From Eudoraea sp. (lineage in GTDB: Bacteria > Bacteroidota > Bacteroidia > Flavobacteriales > Flavobacteriaceae), in the NCBI GenBank assembly GCA_013042925.1, contig JABDPH010000463.1, positions 1-14,078 on the forward strand: 14,078 nt of DNA, given 5' to 3'. This document shows, one piece after another, positions 1 to 7,110 of this stretch; positions within the stretch are counted from its first letter, which is position 1; the number at the start of each line of letters is the position of its first letter. The notes below the pieces were generated by a model. The model saw only the letters and a list, made by a program, of their open reading frames with translations. It had not been told where the DNA came from and did not search any database. The translations under genes were made by a program, and so were the position numbers.

Positions 1-1870
1 TATCATAATTCAGTGAAACCACGTTTTCTTCCTGTTTTTCCTTAAGCCATTGGGCATTTTCTTCAATTAATGCTATCTGAGGATTCTTGGACATGCGCTT
101 GGCACTATTCTCAATTGTAGACTCATAATCAATATAACCTTCCCAGGGCTCATAATCAGCCGGTGATATTTTATCCCAGTTTAACGGATTACGCTGATCT
201 CTTTCCCCTAAGTCTATATAGCTGTATCTGTCCGGAACAACAACATCACTTTTAACTCCTTCCAGCTGTGTTGATCCTCCATTTATCCTATAAAATTTTT
301 GGGTTGTTAGTTTAATAGCCCCAAGGTCACCATGCTCGTTACTTCTAACAATATTTTCTAAAGGGATCACATTTTGCACTGTTCCTTTGCCAAAAGTCTG
401 TTTACTGCCAATCACGACGGCTCTTTTATAGTCTTGCATGGCAGCTGCCAATATTTCGGAAGCCGAGGCAGAAAGTTCATTCACCAAAATGACCAGAGGC
501 CCATCCCATTGAATCCTTTCATCCTTATCTTCATATACATCCTTGTCTTTTCCCGAAGACCTGACCTGAACCACAGGACCGTCTTTTATAAAAAGTCCGG
601 CCATCTCCACCACGGTTTTAAGAGATCCGCCTCCATTATCCCTAAGGTCTATTATAAGGCCTTCTGCACCTTCTTTCTTTAAACGTTCAACTTCCTTGGC
701 CTCATCGGTTGCCGCATTTCTTTCAGCATAATCATTAAAATCGACATAGAATTTAGGAAGGTTAATAATCCCGTATTTCTGATTCTCTTTTGTAACTGTT
801 GCAGATTTAGCATAACTCTCTTCAAGTTCAACTACATCTCTTGTGATAGAAATTTCTTCTATGGAGCCATCTACCTTTCTAACGGTTAAATCAACCACCG
901 TGCCCTTAGGGCCTTTAATTAGTTTAATAGCATCGTCCAAACGCATCCCCACAATATTTACCGGTAATTCTCCGTCCTGGCCAACTTTTAATATTTCATC
1001 ACCTACTTCCAGTTGCTGATCTCTCCAGACAGGTCCGCCCGAAATTATCTCAACAATCTTTGCTCCCTCCGGTTTTTTCTGCAATCTTGCCCCAATGCCT
1101 TCAAATTTACCGGACATGCTAATATCAAATTTATCCTTATCCTCTGGAGCGAAGTAATAGGTATGAGGGTCAAACTCATCAACAATTGTATTGATATAAT
1201 ATACAAACCAGTCTTCGCGCTTGAGGTCGTCTACAAAGTCGAAATATTCATCCAAAGTCCTTTTAGTAGATTCTCTGGCCTCTGATTCCATTTGTGAAAC
1301 CGATTTACTTTCGGTATCAGAATCATCCTTCTTATTTTGTTCCTGTTCTTTAAACTTGGAGTCATAAGTTCCAATCGTAGCATATTTGAGTTGTTTCCTC
1401 CAACGTTCTTTGAGTTCATTTCTGGTTCCCGCAAATGACTGTTCTTTGTAATCTATATTAATGGATTCTTCTATTGAATAGTCGAAAGGATCACTTAAAA
1501 CCTCAGCATAAAGAGATTTGGCATTATCCATTCGCTCCATGAATCTGGTATAAACCATATTAAAGAAGGAGATATCTGTATTTCTTATCTGATCATCTAT
1601 TTGAAATTTGTATTTCTCAAACTCCAAAATATCTTCCTCCAGAAAATACCTTTTCGTTGGATCAATCACATCGATAAAGTCTTCAAAAACACTGGCCGAG
1701 AAATCATCATTAATCTCCTTTGGCTCATAGTGTCCACGTTCTAAGATATAAGTAATAAGATCTAAGAGTAATTTATCCTTATCATCATTTTCAAACGACT
1801 TATTGGTAAAACTGCATGATGCAACCGCAATAAGTATCACCAAAAATCCAAGTATGAGGTTTCTTTTCAT
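1..1870 (-). CDS. prc: Tail-specific (C-terminal processing) protease Prc/CtpA, lipoprotein; C-terminal end cut by the window edge
   Basis: This is a periplasmic serine protease of family S41 that recognises and degrades proteins by their C-terminal tails. Reading the minus strand from 1870 gives 623 uninterrupted codons that run off the left edge. The N-terminus is a lipoprotein signal with lipobox VASC (Cys19). A Prc-type N-terminal helical domain follows to about residue 235, then a PDZ domain at about 250-340 (GKFEGIGARL, then GDEILKVG). The S41 protease core covers about 360-545, with DLRDNGGG near 408-415, catalytic Ser near 469 in NELSASASEI and catalytic Lys near 495 in TFGKGTVQ. The tail resembles the extra C-terminal domain of Prc. 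Flavobacterial homologues are about 700-730 residues as I recall, so roughly 100 are missing. I chose the ATG at 1870 because it gives a standard short signal peptide and follows an A-rich tract. An in-frame ATG at 1894 would add eight residues. It is divergent from surE and appears to be monocistronic at this end. Confidence 0.93.
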   Translation of the reverse strand, partial: MKRNLILGFLVILIAVASCSFTNKSFENDDKDKLLLDLITYILERGHYEPKEINDDFSASVFEDFIDVIDPTKRYFLEEDILEFEKYKFQIDDQIRNTDISFFNMVYTRFMERMDNAKSLYAEVLSDPFDYSIEESINIDYKEQSFAGTRNELKERWRKQLKYATIGTYDSKFKEQEQNKKDDSDTESKSVSQMESEARESTKRTLDEYFDFVDDLKREDWFVYYINTIVDEFDPHTYYFAPEDKDKFDISMSGKFEGIGARLQKKPEGAKIVEIISGGPVWRDQQLEVGDEILKVGQDGELPVNIVGMRLDDAIKLIKGPKGTVVDLTVRKVDGSIEEISITRDVVELEESYAKSATVTKENQKYGIINLPKFYVDFNDYAERNAATDEAKEVERLKKEGAEGLIIDLRDNGGGSLKTVVEMAGLFIKDGPVVQVRSSGKDKDVYEDKDERIQWDGPLVILVNELSASASEILAAAMQDYKRAVVIGSKQTFGKGTVQNVIPLENIVRSNEHGDLGAIKLTTQKFYRINGGSTQLEGVKSDVVVPDRYSYIDLGERDQRNPLNWDKISPADYEPWEGYIDYESTIENSAKRMSKNPQIALIEENAQWLKEKQEENVVSLNYD

Positions 1871-2192
1871 GTATTTTTTTTTAGGTGTGGTCATAAATTA
1901 ACCCACTTAATAATAAACTTTAATTAATTACAAAAAGTTGACAAAGCCAACGAATCCCCTAAGATACTGAAAAAACCATGCCACTTTGCAAGCTAGTAGC
2001 ATTAATTTTTTGTTAAACACTATTAGAATTTGTTTCCAACAAGCTTTAATAATCAACTAGTTGTGTTTGATTTTTCGGTAATGAGGAATCATGTTCAGTA
2101 ACTTGCCATAACTATTGTTTTTGAACAGGGCCTCCATTAGCTCGCCATAATAACATATTAAAAACGTATTTTTACCGCATAAAGTATACAGT
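1871..2192. other. Divergent intergenic region between prc and surE (322 bases)
   Basis: No coding sequence is supported here; the ATGs near 2081 and 2091 hit stops within seven codons. The region is AT-rich and must hold promoters for prc (leftward) and surE (rightward), but I found no perfect TAnnTTTG box on either strand. The nearest candidate for surE is TATTTTTA at 2167-2174, one mismatch from the consensus, 18 bases before the start codon and without a clear upstream TTG. It forms one side of a perfect inverted repeat (TAAAAA at 2159-2164, TTTTTA at 2169-2174). An imperfect 16-base direct repeat occurs at 2096-2111 and 2135-2150 (13 of 16 identical, period 39). A nine-T run at 1874-1882 lies just before the prc start. 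Confidence 0.6.
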
Positions 2193-2972
2193 ATGCAAAA
2201 ACCCCTTATTCTGGTAACCAATGATGATGGAATAACGGCTCCAGGTTTAAGAGCTTTGGTTCGTTACATGAAGGAAATTGGAGAAGTTGTTGTTGTGGCA
2301 CCGGATAGCCCGCAATCGGGAATGGGACATGCTATAACACTTGATAATACACTTTATTCCAAGAAAGTCACCATAGATCTTGAAAATGGTGGTATTGAAG
2401 AGTATAGCTGCAGTGGAACTCCTGCCGATTGTGTAAAATTAGCACTTCAGGAGATCCTTGGGAGAAAGCCTGATCTCTGCGTTAGCGGAATAAATCACGG
2501 TTCTAATTCTTCTATAAATGTTATCTACTCAGGAACAATGAGTGCAGCCATAGAAGCAGGAATTGAAGGTATCCCTGCCATAGGATTTTCATTATGCGAT
2601 TATTCATGGGAAGCTGATTTTAAGACAGCTGAAAACGCAGTTAAAAAAATTGCTGCAGAAGCACTAAGCAATGGAATTCCAAAAGGTGTTGTTCTCAACG
2701 TAAATATCCCAAAAACAAATAGTGAAGGTCTAAAAGGAATAAAAGTATGCCGCCAGGCTAGAGCCAATTGGAAAGAGAAATTTGATAAAAGAACTAATCC
2801 AATGGGTAAAGATTACTATTGGCTCACAGGTGAATTTGAACTTCTAGATAAAGGTGAAGACACGGATGAATGGGCCCTAAGTAATGGCTATATTTCGGTA
2901 GTTCCTACACAGTTTGATTTAACAGCACATCATGTTATACAGGATTTAAACAATTGGTCTTTAAATGAATAA
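2193..2972 (+). CDS. surE: 5'/3'-nucleotidase SurE
   Basis: SurE is a cytoplasmic, divalent-metal-dependent phosphatase that removes phosphate from nucleoside 5'- and 3'-monophosphates; family members are linked to stationary-phase survival and stress. The 259-residue protein is full length. The metal site is visible as TNDDG with Asp11 and Asp12, Ser42 in SPQSGMGHAIT, and Asn101 in SGINHGSN. The family signatures SGTPADCV (74-81) and YSGTMSAA (112-119) are also present. The ATG at 2193 is the only good start: no in-frame ATG lies between it and the upstream in-frame stop at 2151-2153. It is the first gene of a plus-strand run. Its last eight bases overlap the start of the next gene, so the two are probably translated together. 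Placement of surE close to lpxB is a common flavobacterial arrangement as far as I recall. Confidence 0.96.
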   Translation: MQKPLILVTNDDGITAPGLRALVRYMKEIGEVVVVAPDSPQSGMGHAITLDNTLYSKKVTIDLENGGIEEYSCSGTPADCVKLALQEILGRKPDLCVSGINHGSNSSINVIYSGTMSAAIEAGIEGIPAIGFSLCDYSWEADFKTAENAVKKIAAEALSNGIPKGVVLNVNIPKTNSEGLKGIKVCRQARANWKEKFDKRTNPMGKDYYWLTGEFELLDKGEDTDEWALSNGYISVVPTQFDLTAHHVIQDLNNWSLNE

Positions 2973-3249
2973 TAAAAAGGAAATATTAATTGGTTTCGCA
3001 GTAGGTATTATTGCCAATGTTACGGGCACACTTTTGTACATACTTTTGTTTTCTGATTTTGGGATTACAGAAACATTCAATGCAGCAATTCAGCAGGGAC
3101 ATATTGGTAGTTTATTAGCCTTGGGCGCAATTTTAAATCTGATCGCCTTTTTTGGCTTTCTAAAAATTAGAAGGGATCAAAGAGCAAAGGGGGTATTGAT
3201 CGCCACGCTACTAACTGCTTTGGTTATTCTCTATTATAAGATTTTCTAA
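2965..3249 (+). CDS. Small three-helix inner-membrane protein of unknown function
   Basis: This 94-residue protein belongs to no family I can name. It is strongly hydrophobic, with three likely transmembrane helices at about residues 8-30, 46-66 and 77-92. The first is preceded by MNNKKE and the second is followed by the basic segment KIRRDQRAKG. By the positive-inside rule that places the N-terminus and the 67-76 loop in the cytoplasm and the C-terminus outside. It starts inside the end of surE (8-base overlap) and stops one base before the lpxB start codon, so it is almost certainly cotranscribed and translationally coupled to both. That position makes a random open frame unlikely. Context suggests an envelope-related role, but this is inference from neighbours only; no catalytic motif is visible. 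Confidence 0.85.
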   Translation: MNNKKEILIGFAVGIIANVTGTLLYILLFSDFGITETFNAAIQQGHIGSLLALGAILNLIAFFGFLKIRRDQRAKGVLIATLLTALVILYYKIF

Positions 3250-3250
3250 A

Positions 3251-4363
3251 ATGAAGTATTATATCATCGCCGGTGAAGCTTCCGGTGATTTGCATGGATC
3301 AAATCTTATTAAAGCAATTCTTGCTAAAGATACCAATGCCCAAATTCGTTGTTGGGGTGGTGATCAAATGCAAAAAGCCGGTGGTACACTTGTGAGGCAT
3401 TATAAGGAGATGGCTTTCATGGGTTTTGCAGAGGTTCTTACTAATCTTAACACCATCTTTAAAAATATTAAATTCTGCAAAGATGATATTCAATCTTATA
3501 ATCCGGATGTCATAATTTTTATTGATTATTCGGGCTTTAATTTAAGAATTGCACGCTGGGCAAAAGAAAATAAATACCGCACCAACTACTACATTTCACC
3601 TCAAATATGGGCTTCAAGGGAAGGTAGGATCAAAAATATCAAAAGAGATATTGATGCCATGTATGTGATTCTGCCATTTGAAAAAGAGTTCTATGAAAAA
3701 AAACACAATTACCCTGTAAATTTTGTGGGGCATCCATTAATTGATGCGATTGGACAAATTGATATTGGCAATGAACAAGAATTTAGAAATGAACATAATC
3801 TGGATTCGCATAAACCAATTATTGCACTCCTTCCCGGTAGCAGAAAACAGGAGGTCAGGCAAATGCTGGGCCTGATGTTAAAGATTACAAAATCATTTTC
3901 AGAATATCAGTTTGTAATAGCAGGAGCGCCAAGCCTGGATATTGATTTCTATTCAGAATTCTTAAAAAACTATGCAGTAAGCCTTGTTTTTAATAAATCT
4001 TACGAATTACTTAGCCATTCATATGCGGCGCTGGTAACCAGCGGTACTGCTACCCTGGAAACCGCTTTATTTAAAGTCCCTCAGGTTGTCTGCTACAAAG
4101 GCAACTGGATTTCCTATCAGATTGCGAAACGAATAATTACCCTGGATTACATTTCACTGGTTAATTTGATTATGGATAAGGAAGTAGTAAAAGAACTGAT
4201 TCAGGCTGATTTAACCACCAAAAATCTGAAGCTGGAGTTAAACAAAATCCTGGATGGCCCTGCTCGTGAAGCGCAATTAATGTCATATAATAAGTTGGAA
4301 AAAAAGCTTGGTGGAAAAGGTGCAAGTAATAAAACTGCTACACTTATTATAGAAAATGCTTAA
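3251..4363 (+). CDS. lpxB: Lipid-A-disaccharide synthase
   Basis: LpxB is a peripheral inner-membrane glycosyltransferase (family GT19) that joins UDP-2,3-diacylglucosamine to lipid X (2,3-diacylglucosamine 1-phosphate), releasing UDP and giving the tetraacyl disaccharide 1-phosphate of lipid A. The 370-residue protein is full length. Family signatures in order are GEASGDLHG (8-16), the hydrophobic MGFAEVL (57-63), IDYSGFN with the conserved Asp92, SPQIWASREGRI (116-127), FVGHPLIDAI, LPGSRKQEV (194-202, nucleotide-sugar fold), TSGTATLE (263-270) and SLVNLI near 302-307. The 116-127 motif has Ser at 122, where proteins such as that of E. coli have Trp. The start lies one base after the stop of the preceding membrane protein, so it has no leader of its own. 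No other lipid A gene is in the window. Confidence 0.96.
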   Translation: MKYYIIAGEASGDLHGSNLIKAILAKDTNAQIRCWGGDQMQKAGGTLVRHYKEMAFMGFAEVLTNLNTIFKNIKFCKDDIQSYNPDVIIFIDYSGFNLRIARWAKENKYRTNYYISPQIWASREGRIKNIKRDIDAMYVILPFEKEFYEKKHNYPVNFVGHPLIDAIGQIDIGNEQEFRNEHNLDSHKPIIALLPGSRKQEVRQMLGLMLKITKSFSEYQFVIAGAPSLDIDFYSEFLKNYAVSLVFNKSYELLSHSYAALVTSGTATLETALFKVPQVVCYKGNWISYQIAKRIITLDYISLVNLIMDKEVVKELIQADLTTKNLKLELNKILDGPAREAQLMSYNKLEKKLGGKGASNKTATLIIENA

Positions 4364-4396
4364 ATTTATTTCCTGGAAGATCATTTATAGCCCGGG

Positions 4397-4954
4397 ATGA
4401 ACAGAAAGATTTTTGTTTTTTTTATCATTATACTCCTAACCGGATGTGGTATTGTAAAAAAGAAAACCACCTATGGCAAGGAACGAACTGTTACTGTTGC
4501 GGCAGCAGATAAAGACACTATAACAGCATCAGAAAATATTCCTGAACCTGAAGTAGAGGTTGTCGTCCTCGAAAAAGCAGATCTCATTATTAATACTGCC
4601 ATGGCTTATTCCGGTGTAAGATATAAGTATGGTGGAACCACAAAAAAGGGCATGGATTGTTCGGGCCTGCTATATGTTTCTTTTGGAGAAAACGATATTC
4701 CCTTACCCCGGGTGTCCTCTCAAATGGCTGACGAGGGTAAGAAAATTAAATTGAACAAAGTAACCAAAGGAGATCTTCTATTCTTTAAAACCAGTAAGAG
4801 AGGAAAAAAAATTAATCATGTAGGACTTGTAGTTGCCGTAGATGGCCGTGATATAAGATTTATTCATGCTACCTCTTCAAGAGGAGTTATTGTTTCTTCT
4901 TTACAGGAAGGTTTCTGGAACTATGCCTTTGTAAAGGCCACCAGAGTTCTTTGA
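4397..4954 (+). CDS. NlpC/P60 family peptidoglycan endopeptidase, lipoprotein
   Basis: This is a 185-residue exported cysteine peptidase expected to cut peptide stems of peptidoglycan from the periplasmic face of a membrane. A signal peptide ends in lipobox LTGC, with Cys17 the predicted lipidated residue, and a short charged linker runs to about residue 60. The NlpC/P60 domain fills the rest. The catalytic set is complete: Cys88 in MDCSGLL, His141 in NHVGLV and His157 in FIHATSS. RYKYGGTTKKG (75-85) and KGDLLFF (124-130) are typical of the fold. It resembles the Spr/MepS-like single-domain type, though the exact bond it cleaves cannot be read from sequence. It begins 33 bases after lpxB on the same strand and is likely in the same transcript; 130 bases then separate it from comEC. 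Confidence 0.93.
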   Translation: MNRKIFVFFIIILLTGCGIVKKKTTYGKERTVTVAAADKDTITASENIPEPEVEVVVLEKADLIINTAMAYSGVRYKYGGTTKKGMDCSGLLYVSFGENDIPLPRVSSQMADEGKKIKLNKVTKGDLLFFKTSKRGKKINHVGLVVAVDGRDIRFIHATSSRGVIVSSLQEGFWNYAFVKATRVL

Positions 4955-5084
4955 TTGTATATTACATTATTTTATAAGGATTGTTTTGTCTAATTATACA
5001 TTTCAATTAATTTTTCCTGACTGAACTTAACATTCAGTACCCAACACTACTTTAAGAGCTGGTACAATTAACCAAATAATCTCC

Positions 5085-6590
5085 ATGAAATTATTGGATT
5101 TTATTCCGGTAAAGCTCACTCTGTTCCTGATTTTAGGAATACTTATAGGGTATCATTACGCCATTTCCCTTTGGTTCGCAACAAGTCTTACTTGTGGACT
5201 CACAGCTTTACTGGGTATGTCCTGGACTCGTAAAAATATTCTGGATAATCTGCCTTTTGGTATTCTTTCTTTATTGTGCACAATTTGCATAGGGATGATG
5301 GCTGTGGCTCTAAGTTTACCTGAAAATAATACAAAATATTACGCCAACTTCAGGCTTCCTACTGAACAATATTTACATCTTAAAATCCATGAAATCCTAA
5401 AATCAAATAGCTATAATCAGCGCTATATTGCTAAAGTCATTAAGATTGACGGCATTCCGTCAAATGGAAGAATACTTCTTATTTCTAAAAAAGACACTTT
5501 AAACCATAAATTCAAAGTAGATGATGAGATCTATACACTAAGTCCGATTAATGAAATTGGTTTGCCTCTAAATCCATATGAATTTAACTATCATAATTAT
5601 CTTGAAAAACTAGGAATTAACTATCAAGTCAAAGTAAACAGTCGGGATTATTTAATCGGTCAAAATGCTTCTTTAACTTTATTGGGTTTAACTGCCGCCT
5701 TAAGACAAAAAATTATATCTGGCCTGGAGAAATCTAATTTTGGTGAAGACGAACTCGGAATTATCAAGGCCCTGCTTTTGGGACAACGACATGAATTAAG
5801 TGAGGAAGTGTATACAAATTATAAGAACGCTGGCGCAGTTCATATCCTGGCTGTTTCTGGATTGCATATTGGAATAGTATTATTGCTATGTAAATTTCTG
5901 CTAAAACCCTTAGAACGATTACCCAGGGGAAAGACAATTGCCTTGATAATTAGTGTGGCTATTTTATGGGGATACGCCTTCATAGCCGGTTTATCACCTT
6001 CCGTGATAAGAGCAGTAAGCATGTTCTCATTCGTAGCATATGCTTTGTATCTGAACCGGCCTACCAGCACATTTAATATCCTTGCCTTATCCATGTTTTT
6101 TATTTTATTGATCTATGATCCAATGCTATTGTTTCAAGTTGGGTTTCAATTGAGTTATACCGCTGTTTTTTCCATTTTTTGGTTATTCCCCAGGCTGCAG
6201 CACTTCTGGAATCCTGAAAATATTATTCTTAAAAAATGCTGGCAATTATTATCAGTTTCCTTAGCTGCACAAATTGGTGTACTACCGCTAAGCCTTTTTT
6301 ATTTTCACCAGTTCCCGGGTTTGTTTTTTATCTCTAATCTTATGATTATACCATTTTTGGGATTAATCCTGGGAATGGGCTTTCTTGTTATAGCCCTTAT
6401 GCTTACTGATTTACTACCAAACAGATTGTCTGAACTATACAATAAAATCATTCGCATGATGAATCAGCTTATTGAATGGGTAGCCCAACAGGAATCCTTT
6501 ATTTTCAGGGATATTCCGTTTGATTTTGTGCAGCTCGTACTTAGCTATATTCTAATTTTTACCGTGGTATATAGTCTCAAGAATAAGTAA
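5085..6590 (+). CDS. comEC: ComEC/Rec2-family DNA-uptake channel, truncated by an in-frame TAA
   Basis: ComEC is the inner-membrane channel that passes single-stranded DNA into the cytoplasm during natural transformation. This 501-residue frame holds the N-terminal DUF4131-type part (membrane helices near 10-75, then a soluble domain at about 95-195). The Competence domain follows at about 225-495, with LLLGQRHELS (230-239), AVHILAVSGLHIGI (251-264), AGLSPSVIRA (301-310) and many transmembrane segments. It ends at TAA 6588-6590, directly after YSLKNK. The same frame continues for 172 sense codons to 7109 and encodes a further transmembrane helix and the usual flavobacterial C-terminal domain. 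Together they make 674 codons, close to the family length I recall. I read this as one gene broken by a nonsense codon. The ATG at 5085 is the only start: no in-frame ATG lies between it and an upstream stop at 5028-5030. It is downstream of lpxB and the NlpC/P60 gene. Confidence 0.9.
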   Translation: MKLLDFIPVKLTLFLILGILIGYHYAISLWFATSLTCGLTALLGMSWTRKNILDNLPFGILSLLCTICIGMMAVALSLPENNTKYYANFRLPTEQYLHLKIHEILKSNSYNQRYIAKVIKIDGIPSNGRILLISKKDTLNHKFKVDDEIYTLSPINEIGLPLNPYEFNYHNYLEKLGINYQVKVNSRDYLIGQNASLTLLGLTAALRQKIISGLEKSNFGEDELGIIKALLLGQRHELSEEVYTNYKNAGAVHILAVSGLHIGIVLLLCKFLLKPLERLPRGKTIALIISVAILWGYAFIAGLSPSVIRAVSMFSFVAYALYLNRPTSTFNILALSMFFILLIYDPMLLFQVGFQLSYTAVFSIFWLFPRLQHFWNPENIILKKCWQLLSVSLAAQIGVLPLSLFYFHQFPGLFFISNLMIIPFLGLILGMGFLVIALMLTDLLPNRLSELYNKIIRMMNQLIEWVAQQESFIFRDIPFDFVQLVLSYILIFTVVYSLKNK

Positions 6591-7109
6591 TTTCAAACCA
6601 TTCTTGCAACAGCCTTATCTGTTATTGCCATCCAATTGTGGCTTATTTCTTCTACAATAATGAAAAGAAGGGAACAGAAGTTTATCATTTTTCATAAAAC
6701 CGGAACCTCCACCCTACTCTATAAGAATGGAATTTCTGCAGAAGTTAATTGCTCAGATTCTACCGCTGTGACAAACATGATCAAAAATCTTGTGGTAAAA
6801 GAAAACATCCAAAAAGTAGAGTACAAAACCTTAAAAAATAGCTATCGAATTAAAGACCACAGTTTATTGATCTTGAATAATTCTGAAATGATCTTCCATA
6901 AACTACCGAAAACTGATTATGTCTTACTCAGTAATTCACCCAAAGTAAATTTTAACCGCTTCCTGGACTCCATTAAACCTAATAGCATTATTGCCGATGG
7001 AAGCAATTACAGGAGTGATATCGAAAGATGGCAAAAATCGTGTTCAGACAGAAAGTTGCCATTTTACTATACTGGTCAAAAAGGGGCATTTATTTTAGAA
7101 ATAAAATAA
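6591..7109 (+). pseudogene. comEC: Detached C-terminal part of comEC, in the same frame after the TAA
   Basis: These 172 codons follow the comEC stop codon in the same reading frame, with no further interruption before TAA at 7107-7109. They begin with a hydrophobic stretch (FQTILATALS through AIQLWLISS) that would be the last membrane helix of ComEC. A soluble domain follows, with FIIFHKTG, then DYVLLSNSPK and IIADGSNYR near the C-terminus. I recall such segments at the ends of flavobacterial ComEC proteins. There is no HxHxDH metal-binding motif, so it is not an active metallo-beta-lactamase-type domain. If it is translated separately, possible starts are TTG at 6636 (157 residues, inside the helix) or ATG at 6660 (149 residues, soluble part only). 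The ATG lies 70 bases after the stop, close enough for reinitiation. It ends one base before the convergent POT transporter gene. Confidence 0.8.
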
Positions 7110-7110
7110 A

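Noticed and set aside
374..1434. Open frames of 67-102 codons opposite to or overlapping prc.
   Set aside because: The minus-strand protease frame is continuous here with conserved PDZ and S41 motifs, so these other frames are by-products of it.
2054..2063. Ten-base palindrome CAACTAGTTG in the prc-surE intergenic region.
   Set aside because: Perfect 10-base palindromes are expected about a dozen times by chance in a window of this size, and nothing ties this one to a promoter.
5020..5038. Hairpin ACTGAA / TTCAGT with a 7-base loop between the NlpC/P60 gene and comEC, considered as a terminator.
   Set aside because: The stem is only six pairs, mostly A/T, and no T-run follows on either strand. 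A terminator here is not supported.
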